Part shown: one piece after another, positions 17,907 to 25,715 of the stretch | How the letters are laid out: every line of letters begins with the position of its first letter | Position numbering within the stretch: the stretch's first letter is position 1 | Origin: Pseudomonadota bacterium | GTDB taxonomy: Bacteria > Pseudomonadota > Gammaproteobacteria > JAIEPX01 | Assembly: GCA_029777855.1 (NCBI GenBank) | Contig: JAKORL010000107.1 | Span: forward strand, 1 to 36,987 | Reading direction: 5' to 3' | DNA: 36,987 bases | The notes under the pieces: generated by a model | Database searches by the model: none | Told to the model about the DNA's origin: nothing | The model's input: the letters and a program-made list of their open reading frames with translations, nothing else | Program-made: the position numbers and the translations under genes

Positions 17907-19553
17907 ATGGTTTTTAATCGATTACCTGAATATCAAGCATTGGAGGCTCATTATCGTGCCTTGGCTGATGTTCACATGCGCCAATTATTTGAGGGTGATG
18001 CCAAGCGTTTTGAGCATTTCTCCTTACAGGCCGCGGGTCTTTTGCTAGATTTTTCAAAAAATAGAGTCACAAAAGAATCTATCGATTTATTGTGTCAATT
18101 GGCCGAAGCTTGTGAAGTGCCTCAAAAGATCAAAGACTTATTTGCTGGTAATTTTAAGAATCCCACTGAAAATCGTTTTGTGGCTCATGTTGCTTTACGA
18201 AATTCTCAGGATACGCCTTTCTTGGTCTCTGGAAGAGATGTGATGCCGGATGTTAAAGATGTTTTAGCGCAAATGAGTGTAATCGCAGATCAAATTCGAT
18301 TGAAAGATTGGTTGGGCGCTACGGGTTACTATATTACTGATGTTGTAAACATAGGAATTGGCGGGTCAGATTTGGGCCCCGCATTGGTTACAGAAGCGTT
18401 ACGACCCTATCACGATGCTGGGATTCACTGTCATTTTGTCTCGAATATTGATGGTGTGCATATTGAATCTGTATTGTCTAAACTCCATCCCGCACGCACA
18501 TTATTTATTATCGCTTCAAAATCGTTTTCAACACAAGAAACACTTCTTAATGCCACGACAGCAAAAGAATGGTTGCAAAAAACGTTAGGAAAAAATGCAT
18601 TAGCACGACATATGTTGGCGATCACCAGCCACATGGAACGGGCGATGGATTTTGGGATAGAGCCAGAGCATATTTTGCCATTATGGGAATGGGTTGGTGG
18701 GCGTTTCTCTATTTGGTCCGCGATTGGATTGCCGGCAATGATTGCGATAGGGCCTGCTCGTTTTCGTGAATTTTTGCAGGGTGCTGAAGAAATGGATGAG
18801 CATTTTGCAAAATCACCAATGCATCAAAATATGCCCGTCATTTTGGCATTGCTCAGTATTTGGTATATCAATTTTTTCAGTACACGAAGTTATGCAGTAT
18901 TGCCGTATCAGCAATTATTATCAGGATTGCCCGCTTATTTACAGCAAGCTGAAATGGAGAGTAATGGAAAATATCGCCGTCAAAATGGTGATTTGGTTGA
19001 TTATCAAACTGGTACGGTCATTTGGGGAACAACGGGAAGTAATGGGCAGCATGCGGTTCATCAGCTATTGCATCAAGGAACACAATTAATTCCTGTTGAT
19101 TTTATTGTGCCAATGTTGTCGCATGATCACTTGGGCGATCACCATCGACATCTTGTGGCAAATTGTTTGAGTCAGAGCCAAGCGTTAATGTATGGACATA
19201 ATGAAGATGAGATTTCTAAAAAGTTAGTTGATGAGGGGATGGATCGAGAGGCTTCTAAATTACTGGCAAAACATCGCGCGATTCCGGGTAATCGTCCTAG
19301 TAATACAATAACGTTTGATCAGTTATCACCTCGAAGATTGGGGGCTTTATTGGCGCTTTATGAACATAAAATATTTGTACAGGGAATAATTTGGGGAATT
19401 AATTCTTTTGATCAGTGGGGAGTTGAGTTAGGTAAATCTCTAACACATAATATCCTAAAAGCAATATCGGGGGAGGGGCAAGAAATTGATGCTTCTACAA
19501 AAGGATTGGTGGCTTACTACCAACAACATCAACAACAGGTAACCAATAGATAA
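17907..19553 (+). CDS. pgi: Glucose-6-phosphate isomerase
   Basis: Interconverts glucose 6-phosphate and fructose 6-phosphate in glycolysis and gluconeogenesis. 548 residues from this start, matching E. coli Pgi (549). Family motifs: DVVNIGIGGSDLGP, VGGRFSIWSAIGLP and QQAEMESNGK with the catalytic Glu. The frame is open further upstream to 17754, but that would overlap pyrF and add a non-homologous 51-residue head. The ATG at 17907 has AAGGA at the right distance, and its protein start aligns with the family. The TIGR02444 gene follows after 1 base. Confidence 0.96.
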   Translation: MVFNRLPEYQALEAHYRALADVHMRQLFEGDAKRFEHFSLQAAGLLLDFSKNRVTKESIDLLCQLAEACEVPQKIKDLFAGNFKNPTENRFVAHVALRNSQDTPFLVSGRDVMPDVKDVLAQMSVIADQIRLKDWLGATGYYITDVVNIGIGGSDLGPALVTEALRPYHDAGIHCHFVSNIDGVHIESVLSKLHPARTLFIIASKSFSTQETLLNATTAKEWLQKTLGKNALARHMLAITSHMERAMDFGIEPEHILPLWEWVGGRFSIWSAIGLPAMIAIGPARFREFLQGAEEMDEHFAKSPMHQNMPVILALLSIWYINFFSTRSYAVLPYQQLLSGLPAYLQQAEMESNGKYRRQNGDLVDYQTGTVIWGTTGSNGQHAVHQLLHQGTQLIPVDFIVPMLSHDHLGDHHRHLVANCLSQSQALMYGHNEDEISKKLVDEGMDREASKLLAKHRAIPGNRPSNTITFDQLSPRRLGALLALYEHKIFVQGIIWGINSFDQWGVELGKSLTHNILKAISGEGQEIDASTKGLVAYYQQHQQQVTNR

Positions 19554-19554
19554 T

Positions 19555-20190
19555 ATGGAAATTCAAATGAACTTGAGGGTCAGTGATACGCTGCCTAACC
19601 ATCCATTTTGGACATTCTCACAGCAGCTGTATAAGCAAAAAGAAGTGGAACAAGCGTTGATGCTGTTGCAATATCATTTTGGCTTAAATGCAAATGTTAT
19701 ATTGTATTTTTGTTGGTTTGCTTTCAATGGTCAGGGCGCATTTAATCAAACAACCGTACGTGAATTATTGCTACGTATAAGACCTTGGCATGAACGTGTG
19801 GTTATGCCATTACGTCGCCTCCGTGATCGTTTAAAGCCATTCGTCGATACCATTTCTTGGGCCAAAACAGTTAGGCAAGACATTCTGCTCGAAGAATTAG
19901 AGGCTGAGCACGCAGAGCAATTAATGATCTCTGAATTTTTTTCATACGAAGATTATCGAATTAAAACCGCTCCTCAAAAGGCCTCTGATATTTTTCGTAG
20001 TTTAAGTGCGTATTGTCGCGTTGTGCGTATTGATTTAGATGCCACAGGGTGTGACGCTGTTGCATCGATATTATCTGTAATGTTTAATAAAATACCTCTG
20101 AATGAGCTAGAGAAAACATCACGGAAACGACTGATGCGTCGGCGTAGTCGAGGTGGCACTGTGGGTACTCAGCTTTGGTTGGATATTTAA
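19555..20190 (+). CDS. TIGR02444/DUF2390 family protein
   Basis: 211 residues. The N-terminal 150 residues fit the TIGR02444/DUF2390 family of unknown function: HPFWTFSQQLYKQKEVEQAL, then a hydrophobic ANVILYFCWFAF segment and a RRLRDRLKP basic patch. A basic tail (RKRLMRRRSRGG, about 192-203) could bind nucleic acid; that is inference. It starts 1 base after the pgi stop (TAATATG), so it is coupled to pgi. An in-frame ATG at 19567 is a possible alternative start. Confidence 0.75.
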   Translation: MEIQMNLRVSDTLPNHPFWTFSQQLYKQKEVEQALMLLQYHFGLNANVILYFCWFAFNGQGAFNQTTVRELLLRIRPWHERVVMPLRRLRDRLKPFVDTISWAKTVRQDILLEELEAEHAEQLMISEFFSYEDYRIKTAPQKASDIFRSLSAYCRVVRIDLDATGCDAVASILSVMFNKIPLNELEKTSRKRLMRRRSRGGTVGTQLWLDI

Positions 20191-20197
20191 CAGTAAG

Positions 20198-20274
20198 AGG
20201 AAGGTGTCAGATCTAAGATTTATACCTAATCAAAATGTTTGATTAGGTATAAATCTTAGATCTGACACCTTCCT
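20198..20274. repeat. Perfect 37-bp hairpin repeat, likely bidirectional terminator
   Basis: 20198-20234 and 20238-20274 are exact reverse complements with a 3-base loop. It starts 8 bases after the TIGR02444 stop and lies between convergent genes. The arm shares 22 of 25 positions with the arm of the element at 10253-10394. A further half-arm (CTGACACCTT, 20281-20290) follows just to the right. Confidence 0.9.
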
Positions 20275-20299
20275 GCCTTCCTGACACCTTGGTTTTTAG

Positions 20300-21361
20300 T
20301 TAATTTAGCTCTTGGGTTTTTATGTTCGCTTTATATTCTTTTTTATCACGTAAATATTTTATCGTAACAGTGTCACCCGTTTTCACTTTCTCCATGACGT
20401 TGTTTAGGTCGTCATAGCTTTTGACGGGTTGATTGTTGATTTCAATGATGACATCCCCAAGATGAATATTTCCCTCGTCATCACGATACGTGCCTTTTAA
20501 ACCGGCTGTTTTCCCTGCTGAATTAGGCATGACGGTGCTAATGATAACGCCCTTAATGTTGAGTGAATCAGCAATCATATCGCTAAAAACTTGTACACCA
20601 ATTCCGGCTTGCTTAATTTTGCCGTCTTTGATTAGTGCTTCGACAATACGTGAAATGTCATTGGAGGGTACAGCAAAACCAATTCCCGCTGAATTTCCAC
20701 TGGTTGAAAAAATCATTGTATTCATACCAATTAATTGACCGCTGCTATCTAGTAGTGGGCCGCCCGAATTTCCCGGATTTACAGAGGCATCTGTTTGAAT
20801 CATATTGTGAATTTTTCCGGCGATGCCAGGTATTTCACGTCCTACAGCAGAAACAATTCCCGATGTAAGTGTTCGATCTAGACCAAAGGGATTACCGATC
20901 GCAAATGCTTTTTGACCGACTTTTAATTTAGACGAGTCGGCCACAGAAAAATGTTCAAATCCGATTGAATTTAGATCTTTGAGTGTTTGTGCATCGTCAA
21001 TTTTTAATACTGCGATATCTTTTCGTGGGAAAGCGCCTATGACTTTGGCCGAAACCGTGCGTCCCTTTTGTAATGTTATTGCAAATTTATTTCCTTGCTG
21101 TATTACGTGATAATTAGTGACGACGTACCCATCTTTATTCCAAATAAATCCAGAGGCCATCCCGGATTGAATGTCCATAGTTTCAAAAGACTGTGTCATT
21201 ACTGTTTGTAATCGGTGTACGTTAACAACAAGTGATGAGACTTTTTCAAAAAGTTGGATGGAGTCTCGTTCTTCCGGAAGAAGATTTTGCACGGTTTGTG
21301 CATGTATGTGGGGGCAGTGAAGGCTGAGAGCGAGTAATGCAATAGCACTAAATCTTTTCAT
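20300..21361 (-). CDS. DegQ/Deg1-like periplasmic serine protease with one PDZ domain
   Basis: 353 residues with a Sec signal peptide (to about residue 21, HIHA-Q). The trypsin-like triad is His84 (TNYHVI), Asp114 (RKDIAVLK) and Ser198 (NPGNSGGPLL). One C-terminal PDZ domain (about 250-345) contains LGDVIIEINNQPV. The single PDZ and the SAGIGFAVP segment recall DegS and chloroplast Deg1, but a cleavable signal suggests a soluble periplasmic enzyme. Probable role: quality control of envelope proteins. AAGGAG lies before the ATG. Divergent from the MFS-hslO pair. Confidence 0.9.
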   Translation of the reverse strand: MKRFSAIALLALSLHCPHIHAQTVQNLLPEERDSIQLFEKVSSLVVNVHRLQTVMTQSFETMDIQSGMASGFIWNKDGYVVTNYHVIQQGNKFAITLQKGRTVSAKVIGAFPRKDIAVLKIDDAQTLKDLNSIGFEHFSVADSSKLKVGQKAFAIGNPFGLDRTLTSGIVSAVGREIPGIAGKIHNMIQTDASVNPGNSGGPLLDSSGQLIGMNTMIFSTSGNSAGIGFAVPSNDISRIVEALIKDGKIKQAGIGVQVFSDMIADSLNIKGVIISTVMPNSAGKTAGLKGTYRDDEGNIHLGDVIIEINNQPVKSYDDLNNVMEKVKTGDTVTIKYLRDKKEYKANIKTQELN

Positions 21362-21522
21362 ACTATTCTCCTTGTTGGGTATTTAAAAAGAATATTTTGA
21401 ACCAAGTGTGACATTAAAATCAAGTTCCTTTGTGCACCTTCCTGTCGAGGATTGTGGGTGCTTATTGGAAGAAATGACTCGAATGTGGCATGATATGTTC
21501 ATTTGGAAATTCGAGAAGAGAA

Positions 21523-22779
21523 ATGCACGCGACAAACAAACCCTCTTGGTCATTGATAATTTCTTGTACGCTAGGAACTTTTCTGGAGTTTTTTGACTAT
21601 ACGCTCTATGCCTATTTTGCTGTGATGATCAGCCAGGAATTTTTTCCGCTTTATTCTACAAAGATTCAGTGGTTGGCAACGTGGAGTGTTTTTGCAATCG
21701 GTTGTCTGGTTAGGCCGTTAGGTGCTTTGGTATTTGGTCATTTCGCAGATCGAATCGGTCGTAAGAAAATTTTGCCCTACACGATACTTTTAATGGCTTT
21801 GCCTACAGTGGGGATCGGATTGTTGCCCGGATATAGTGCGTGGGGTTGGGGATCTCCAGCTATGTTACTTTTGTGTCGAATGGTACAAGGCCTTTCGATC
21901 AGCGCGGAATACAATGGATGCAGTATTTATTGTGTGGAAAATCATTGGCGCAATTCAGGATTATTGGCTTCTTTAACGCCTTTTTCTTGTGGATTGGGAA
22001 TGTTAGGGGCTTCATTATTAGCTTTGTGCTATTCGCAAAATTGGCGGATACCTTTTATTATTGCTGGTAGTGTAGTCGGTATGGTAGGTTGGATTATGCG
22101 TCGCAATTTGCCTGAAACTACGGAATTTGAAAGTTTACTTCGAGAAGAAACTATACATCGTTTTCCATTGCGATCAATGTTCCAGCGCCATAAATTTTCG
22201 ATTTTTGTGAATGTTGTTTGCTCGGCCTATATGGGTACAGCATCTTATTTATTGTTGGTGTATATGCCAAGCTATCTTCAGAAAGAATTTTCTATGAATA
22301 TTAAGCATAGTCTTCAATTTACCGTTTTACTGACGTGCTTGGAAGCATTGGCTTGTGTATTCTTTGGGTGGTTATCTGATCGAATAGCACAATGGAAAAC
22401 CATGTTGATAGCTTGCATTTGTACATTATCAATCTGTTGTCTCATGTTATTTTTTATGGGTTCTCTCGAATTATTCTTATTATCAGTAGTGTGTCTTGTC
22501 ATTTCTTTAGGGGCTTTCGATGGGCCGCTAACATCGTATTTACCAAAATTAGTCCCTGCTTCTTTACGCTATTCAGCAACAGCATTTGGGTATAATATTG
22601 GCGGTGCAGCGATTGGAGGGGTGGGACCTATTGTTGTTACGTTTTTTATTCAGCAGACCCATGCGCCCAAGCTCGTTTTAATTTCATACCTTGCTTTTTG
22701 GGCCTTTTTAGCTGCGGTTTTTCTTGTTGTTCGAGATTTGAAATTCAGTACCAAAAAAATTCAGTTGGTTTCTGATTAA
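21523..22779 (+). CDS. MFS transporter, metabolite:H+ symporter (ProP-like) type
   Basis: 12-helix inner-membrane permease. GTFLEFFDYTLYAYFA in TM1 and the RPLGALVFGHFADRIGRKK loop are typical of the MHS group (ProP, KgtP, ShiA); a second motif, FFGWLSDRIAQWK, follows TM8. The substrate is not readable, with osmolytes or carboxylates being usual. I chose ATG 21523, which has GAGAAGAG upstream, over the in-frame ATG at 21490. It is 20 bases upstream of hslO and probably co-transcribed with it. Confidence 0.88.
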   Translation: MHATNKPSWSLIISCTLGTFLEFFDYTLYAYFAVMISQEFFPLYSTKIQWLATWSVFAIGCLVRPLGALVFGHFADRIGRKKILPYTILLMALPTVGIGLLPGYSAWGWGSPAMLLLCRMVQGLSISAEYNGCSIYCVENHWRNSGLLASLTPFSCGLGMLGASLLALCYSQNWRIPFIIAGSVVGMVGWIMRRNLPETTEFESLLREETIHRFPLRSMFQRHKFSIFVNVVCSAYMGTASYLLLVYMPSYLQKEFSMNIKHSLQFTVLLTCLEALACVFFGWLSDRIAQWKTMLIACICTLSICCLMLFFMGSLELFLLSVVCLVISLGAFDGPLTSYLPKLVPASLRYSATAFGYNIGGAAIGGVGPIVVTFFIQQTHAPKLVLISYLAFWAFLAAVFLVVRDLKFSTKKIQLVSD

Positions 22780-22799
22780 TAAATATTAGGAATATGGTT

Positions 22800-23651
22800 A
22801 TGCAAAAAGATTATGTACAGCGCTTTATTTTTGAAGGCAAGCCAATACGGGGCGAAATTATTCGCTTGGAGAAAAGCTTTAGCATTATTACCCAACAACG
22901 GGATTACCCCTCTTTTGTGTTGAAGTTTCTTGGTGAAACTTTAGTCTCTAATGTGATGTTGTCTACAACGTTAAAATATGAAGGTCAGACGACCATGCAA
23001 ATGCGTCAAGAGGGCCCCTTAGAAATGTTGGTTGCGAAATGTAATAATCAATTACACATTCGAGGGCTGGCTAAATGGAACGATAATGCAAGTTTTGAAG
23101 AACTAAAAAATACCTTAAACAATGGCCAGTTAGTAATCACAGTGCAGCCCGACAATCAGGTTGATGTTTATCAAAGCATCGTCAAAATTAGTCATCAGCC
23201 CGTCGCCCAGGTAATGGAGCATTATTTTTCTCAGTCTGAACAATTAAAGACCCGTATTTGGTTGGCCGTAAATCATCAATATGCTGTAGGCCTATTAATT
23301 CAACAAGTCGCTCAAACAGATAATAAGGAAGATGAAAATAATGCGTTCTGGGATGAGATCGTTATGTTGACAAATACCATCACGGAAAATGAATTAATTT
23401 CTTTAGACGATTTAACATTGTTACGTCGATTATATCATGAATACGATCTGCGAATGTTCGAGACCAAGCCCGCCGAATTTCGTTGTACCTGCAACATGAC
23501 CAAAATGGAAGGTGCAATTTTAGTGATGGGTCAAGACGAGGCGTATAATATTTTAAAGCAACACAAAAAACTCAGTGTTAAATGCGAATATTGCAACAAT
23601 GAATACACTTTTTCCGAAGCAGAAGTGCGCGCCGTTTTTGCAAATCATTGA
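22800..23651 (+). CDS. hslO: Redox-regulated chaperone Hsp33
   Basis: Holdase chaperone activated by oxidation and unfolding of a C-terminal zinc centre. The four zinc cysteines are present as FRCTCN and CEYCNNEYTF, and the body aligns along its length with E. coli HslO (for example SEQLKTRIWLAV, RRLYHEYD). I prefer the second ATG (22800), since AGGA lies 8 bases before it but only 2 bases before the first ATG at 22794. It follows the MFS gene closely. Its stop overlaps, in the convergent direction, the broken ung tail at 23645. Confidence 0.95.
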   Translation: MQKDYVQRFIFEGKPIRGEIIRLEKSFSIITQQRDYPSFVLKFLGETLVSNVMLSTTLKYEGQTTMQMRQEGPLEMLVAKCNNQLHIRGLAKWNDNASFEELKNTLNNGQLVITVQPDNQVDVYQSIVKISHQPVAQVMEHYFSQSEQLKTRIWLAVNHQYAVGLLIQQVAQTDNKEDENNAFWDEIVMLTNTITENELISLDDLTLLRRLYHEYDLRMFETKPAEFRCTCNMTKMEGAILVMGQDEAYNILKQHKKLSVKCEYCNNEYTFSEAEVRAVFANH

Positions 23652-23752
23652 TCAATTTGCCAATCAATCGGTGATTTCTCTAGTGTTTCCAAAAAATGTG
23701 TTACGGTAATGTTAATATGATCTCGTTTACGGTGAAAAAATTTGAGGTTCAT
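23645..23752 (-). pseudogene. Broken 3' end of a second ung gene
   Basis: Read on the minus strand, this 35-codon frame ends in FLETLEKSPIDWQIDQ, which matches the C terminus of uracil-DNA glycosylase (intact Ung here ends [16 protein letters not shown]). DNA from 23660 matches intact ung from 32194: the first 18 bases are identical, and about 35 of 45 match overall. Upstream the resemblance fades (an H-I-N-I-T-V-T stretch can be laid on KHFSKCN), and no ribosome binding site is present. It is best read as the remnant of an ancestral or duplicated ung next to hslO. Confidence 0.65.
23660..23677 (+). repeat. Island direct repeat, left copy
   Basis: CCAATCAATCGGTGATTT is identical to 32194-32211 inside the 3' end of intact ung. 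The two copies, in the same orientation, flank the precursor-rSAM-megaprotein island about 8.5 kb apart. Confidence 0.75.
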
Positions 23753-24141
23753 ATCGAGCGTATTAGTAAGTTATTTGTGTGATATGTTTTTTTGTTTAAG
23801 CCCATCAAAAAACGCTTTCCCGCAAGATCAATTCTGTCACTTGTTCGTGAGGCGTCTGTCAAATGTCATTGACAAAAGAGATTGTTGAGTTTACTCTGGC
23901 GCCGAATGAATAAAGCGAAAGTCGTGATGAAGTCGTGATTGTTAAGTGCAATAAGAAACGCTAACCCGTACTACCCCTTTGGGCGGTAATTTTTTTGCTC
24001 AAAGTGCCAATATTTAGCATGTGATGTGCTTTTTAAGATAAATTGGTCATTGGCTTGGACGTGTTGATGCATTTTCTCAGCATGGCTACCAGCAAAAAAG
24101 ACCTAAATTTAGCTTTTAACTAGTTAAGGAATAGATCGGCT
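23753..24141 (+). other. Leader region of the precursor/rSAM operon, possible sRNA or attenuator
   Basis: 389 bases without a convincing gene. A promoter-like pair TTGACA (23869) - 17 bases - TACTCT (23892) is followed about 75 bases later by a terminator-like hairpin (23972-23988) with a T7 tail (23990-23996). Transcription from this promoter would give a transcript of about 90-100 bases, or a leader that must be antiterminated to reach the precursor gene. AAGTCGTGAT occurs twice between them. An 18-codon frame (24067-24123) with GGA upstream ends just before the precursor's ribosome binding site. Confidence 0.4.
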
Positions 24142-24327
24142 ATGAGAATAGAAACGTATTTGCAAAAATTCGGTATGTTTGTCAATAATGCGCAGAGTGT
24201 GGATGGGCCACGACGCGTTAGGACTATCAGAACAGATCGTGGTGATGGTATTAAACGCGAAGATACTTGCGTGGTGGATAACAACTGTTACTCAGCAGGT
24301 ACGCCGCCTCCGCCCGATATTCCTTAG
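24142..24327 (+). CDS. Candidate RiPP precursor peptide, 61 residues
   Basis: Short peptide directly in front of a radical SAM/SPASM maturase, the standard layout of a RiPP locus. It has an amphipathic start (YLQKFGMFVNNAQ, 6-18) suited to a leader. A basic, Arg-rich linker (RRVRTIRTDRGDGIKRE, about 24-40) follows, then a distinct tail CVVDNNCYSAGTPPPPDIP from Cys43. The tail has two cysteines six residues apart, a Tyr and a Pro4 run, plausible sites for thioether or C-C cross-links. I recognise no known precursor family. AAGGA lies 11 bases before the ATG, slightly far. The maturase starts 17 bases after the stop. The precursor role is inferred from context. Confidence 0.65.
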   Translation: MRIETYLQKFGMFVNNAQSVDGPRRVRTIRTDRGDGIKREDTCVVDNNCYSAGTPPPPDIP

Positions 24328-24344
24328 TCACGAGTGTTCTTACA

Positions 24345-25715
24345 TTGAAGTTATCTAAGTTTTTAGAAGCTGTTGCATTCACTGATGGTGCAACCAATAA
24401 CACAAACACGTTAGTCTTCAACTCACGGGAAAAATGTCTGCTATTGATCGATAGCGGGAGTTGGCAGGATGTGCAATCTGGTAACTTTGACCAAGTGCCA
24501 GCTGAGATTATCAACGAATTAATCGATAAAAAAATCCTTGTTGATCAATCGGTTGACGAATTGGCGGATGTGCTTGCAGAAAATCGTGACGCAATAGCTA
24601 ATGAAGATAAACTATACTTAGTCATACAGCCAACTGCCAATTGCTCATTGGGTTGTGGCTATTGTGGTCAAGCTCATAACAACACTTTGATGAGCGAATC
24701 TGCTCAAGATGGTTTGATCCAATTTGCAGCTAGTAGAATCAGGCCCCATCATAAATACATAGCAATTAGTTGGTTTGGTGGTGAGCCGTTGATGGGTATC
24801 AAAGCAATGAGAAAGATATCATCGAGACTGCGAAAGTTGGCTCAAGAAAAAAATTTGGGTTATGTTTCATCGGTAGTCACAAACGGATTATCGCTTAATA
24901 ATAATATGGTAGAGGAATTGATCACAGAACATCTGGCGTATAAAATTGAAGTTACGCTTGATGGGACTGAAGAAATGCATGATCAACGTAGACATCTAAA
25001 AACAGGTGAGAAGACGTTTAGCAAGATTTATAATAACTTGAAAAATATAGTTGAGAATTATTCCGACAAGATATTGTTGTCTATACGTTGTAATGTTGAT
25101 GACCGTAATCTTAATAATGTGCCTGAATTAATTGATTTGCTACACCGTGATGGAATTTTGCCGAAAGTTATGATTTATTTTGCCCCTGTTCATTCGTGGG
25201 GTAATGATGCGCACAAGCACATTGAAAGCAAAAAGTACTGGTCACAAAAGCAGATAGAATGGTTTATCAGTCTCAACGAGAAAAATATCAAAATTGATTT
25301 GCTTCCACAACGCAAAAAAAATCTATGTGTGGCTGTGGATGATAACGGCACTTTGATTGATCCTTATGGTGGCGTATACAAATGCACTGAAGTTACTCTA
25401 ACACCCACTTACAACAATAAAAATGGGAAAAATATACATAAGCTTGGCGATGTAACTATCGATCCATCAGATATTGATTATGCCAGCAACCAATTTGGTG
25501 GTTTTAACGAAGTTGATGTTATCCAAAATTTTCCGTGTGCTCAGTGCAGTTTACTTCCACTTTGTGGTGGTATGTGTCCAAAAGAATGGGTTGAGGGGCG
25601 AATACCTTGCCCACCAATACGATATAATATTAAAGAACGTATGCTATTATCATATGCTTGGAATCAGAGCAATTTTGACGTTGTGGAAGATGAGGCCAAA
25701 GCCACTTGCTCATAG
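24345..25715 (+). CDS. Radical SAM/SPASM peptide maturase
   Basis: About 456 residues. An N-terminal 85-residue domain (FNSREKCLLLIDSG and onward) like that of other SPASM maturases may bind the leader. Then comes the radical SAM core, with the CxxxCxxC cluster motif CSLGCGYC and the GGEP motif (WFGGEPLMG). The C-terminal SPASM region carries auxiliary-cluster cysteines in CVAV, YKCTEV, CAQCSLLPLCGGMC. Family members install thioether, C-C or other cross-links, or epimerise residues, in ribosomal peptides. The likely start is TTG at 24345; GAGTG lies 8 bases upstream and no ATG or GTG fits. Its last 52 bases overlap the convergent megaprotein gene. Confidence 0.9.
   Translation: MKLSKFLEAVAFTDGATNNTNTLVFNSREKCLLLIDSGSWQDVQSGNFDQVPAEIINELIDKKILVDQSVDELADVLAENRDAIANEDKLYLVIQPTANCSLGCGYCGQAHNNTLMSESAQDGLIQFAASRIRPHHKYIAISWFGGEPLMGIKAMRKISSRLRKLAQEKNLGYVSSVVTNGLSLNNNMVEELITEHLAYKIEVTLDGTEEMHDQRRHLKTGEKTFSKIYNNLKNIVENYSDKILLSIRCNVDDRNLNNVPELIDLLHRDGILPKVMIYFAPVHSWGNDAHKHIESKKYWSQKQIEWFISLNEKNIKIDLLPQRKKNLCVAVDDNGTLIDPYGGVYKCTEVTLTPTYNNKNGKNIHKLGDVTIDPSDIDYASNQFGGFNEVDVIQNFPCAQCSLLPLCGGMCPKEWVEGRIPCPPIRYNIKERMLLSYAWNQSNFDVVEDEAKATCS

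Noticed and set aside
23784-23890. Short 34-codon ORF in the leader of the precursor operon
   Set aside because: No ribosome binding site, and it runs across the likely promoter.
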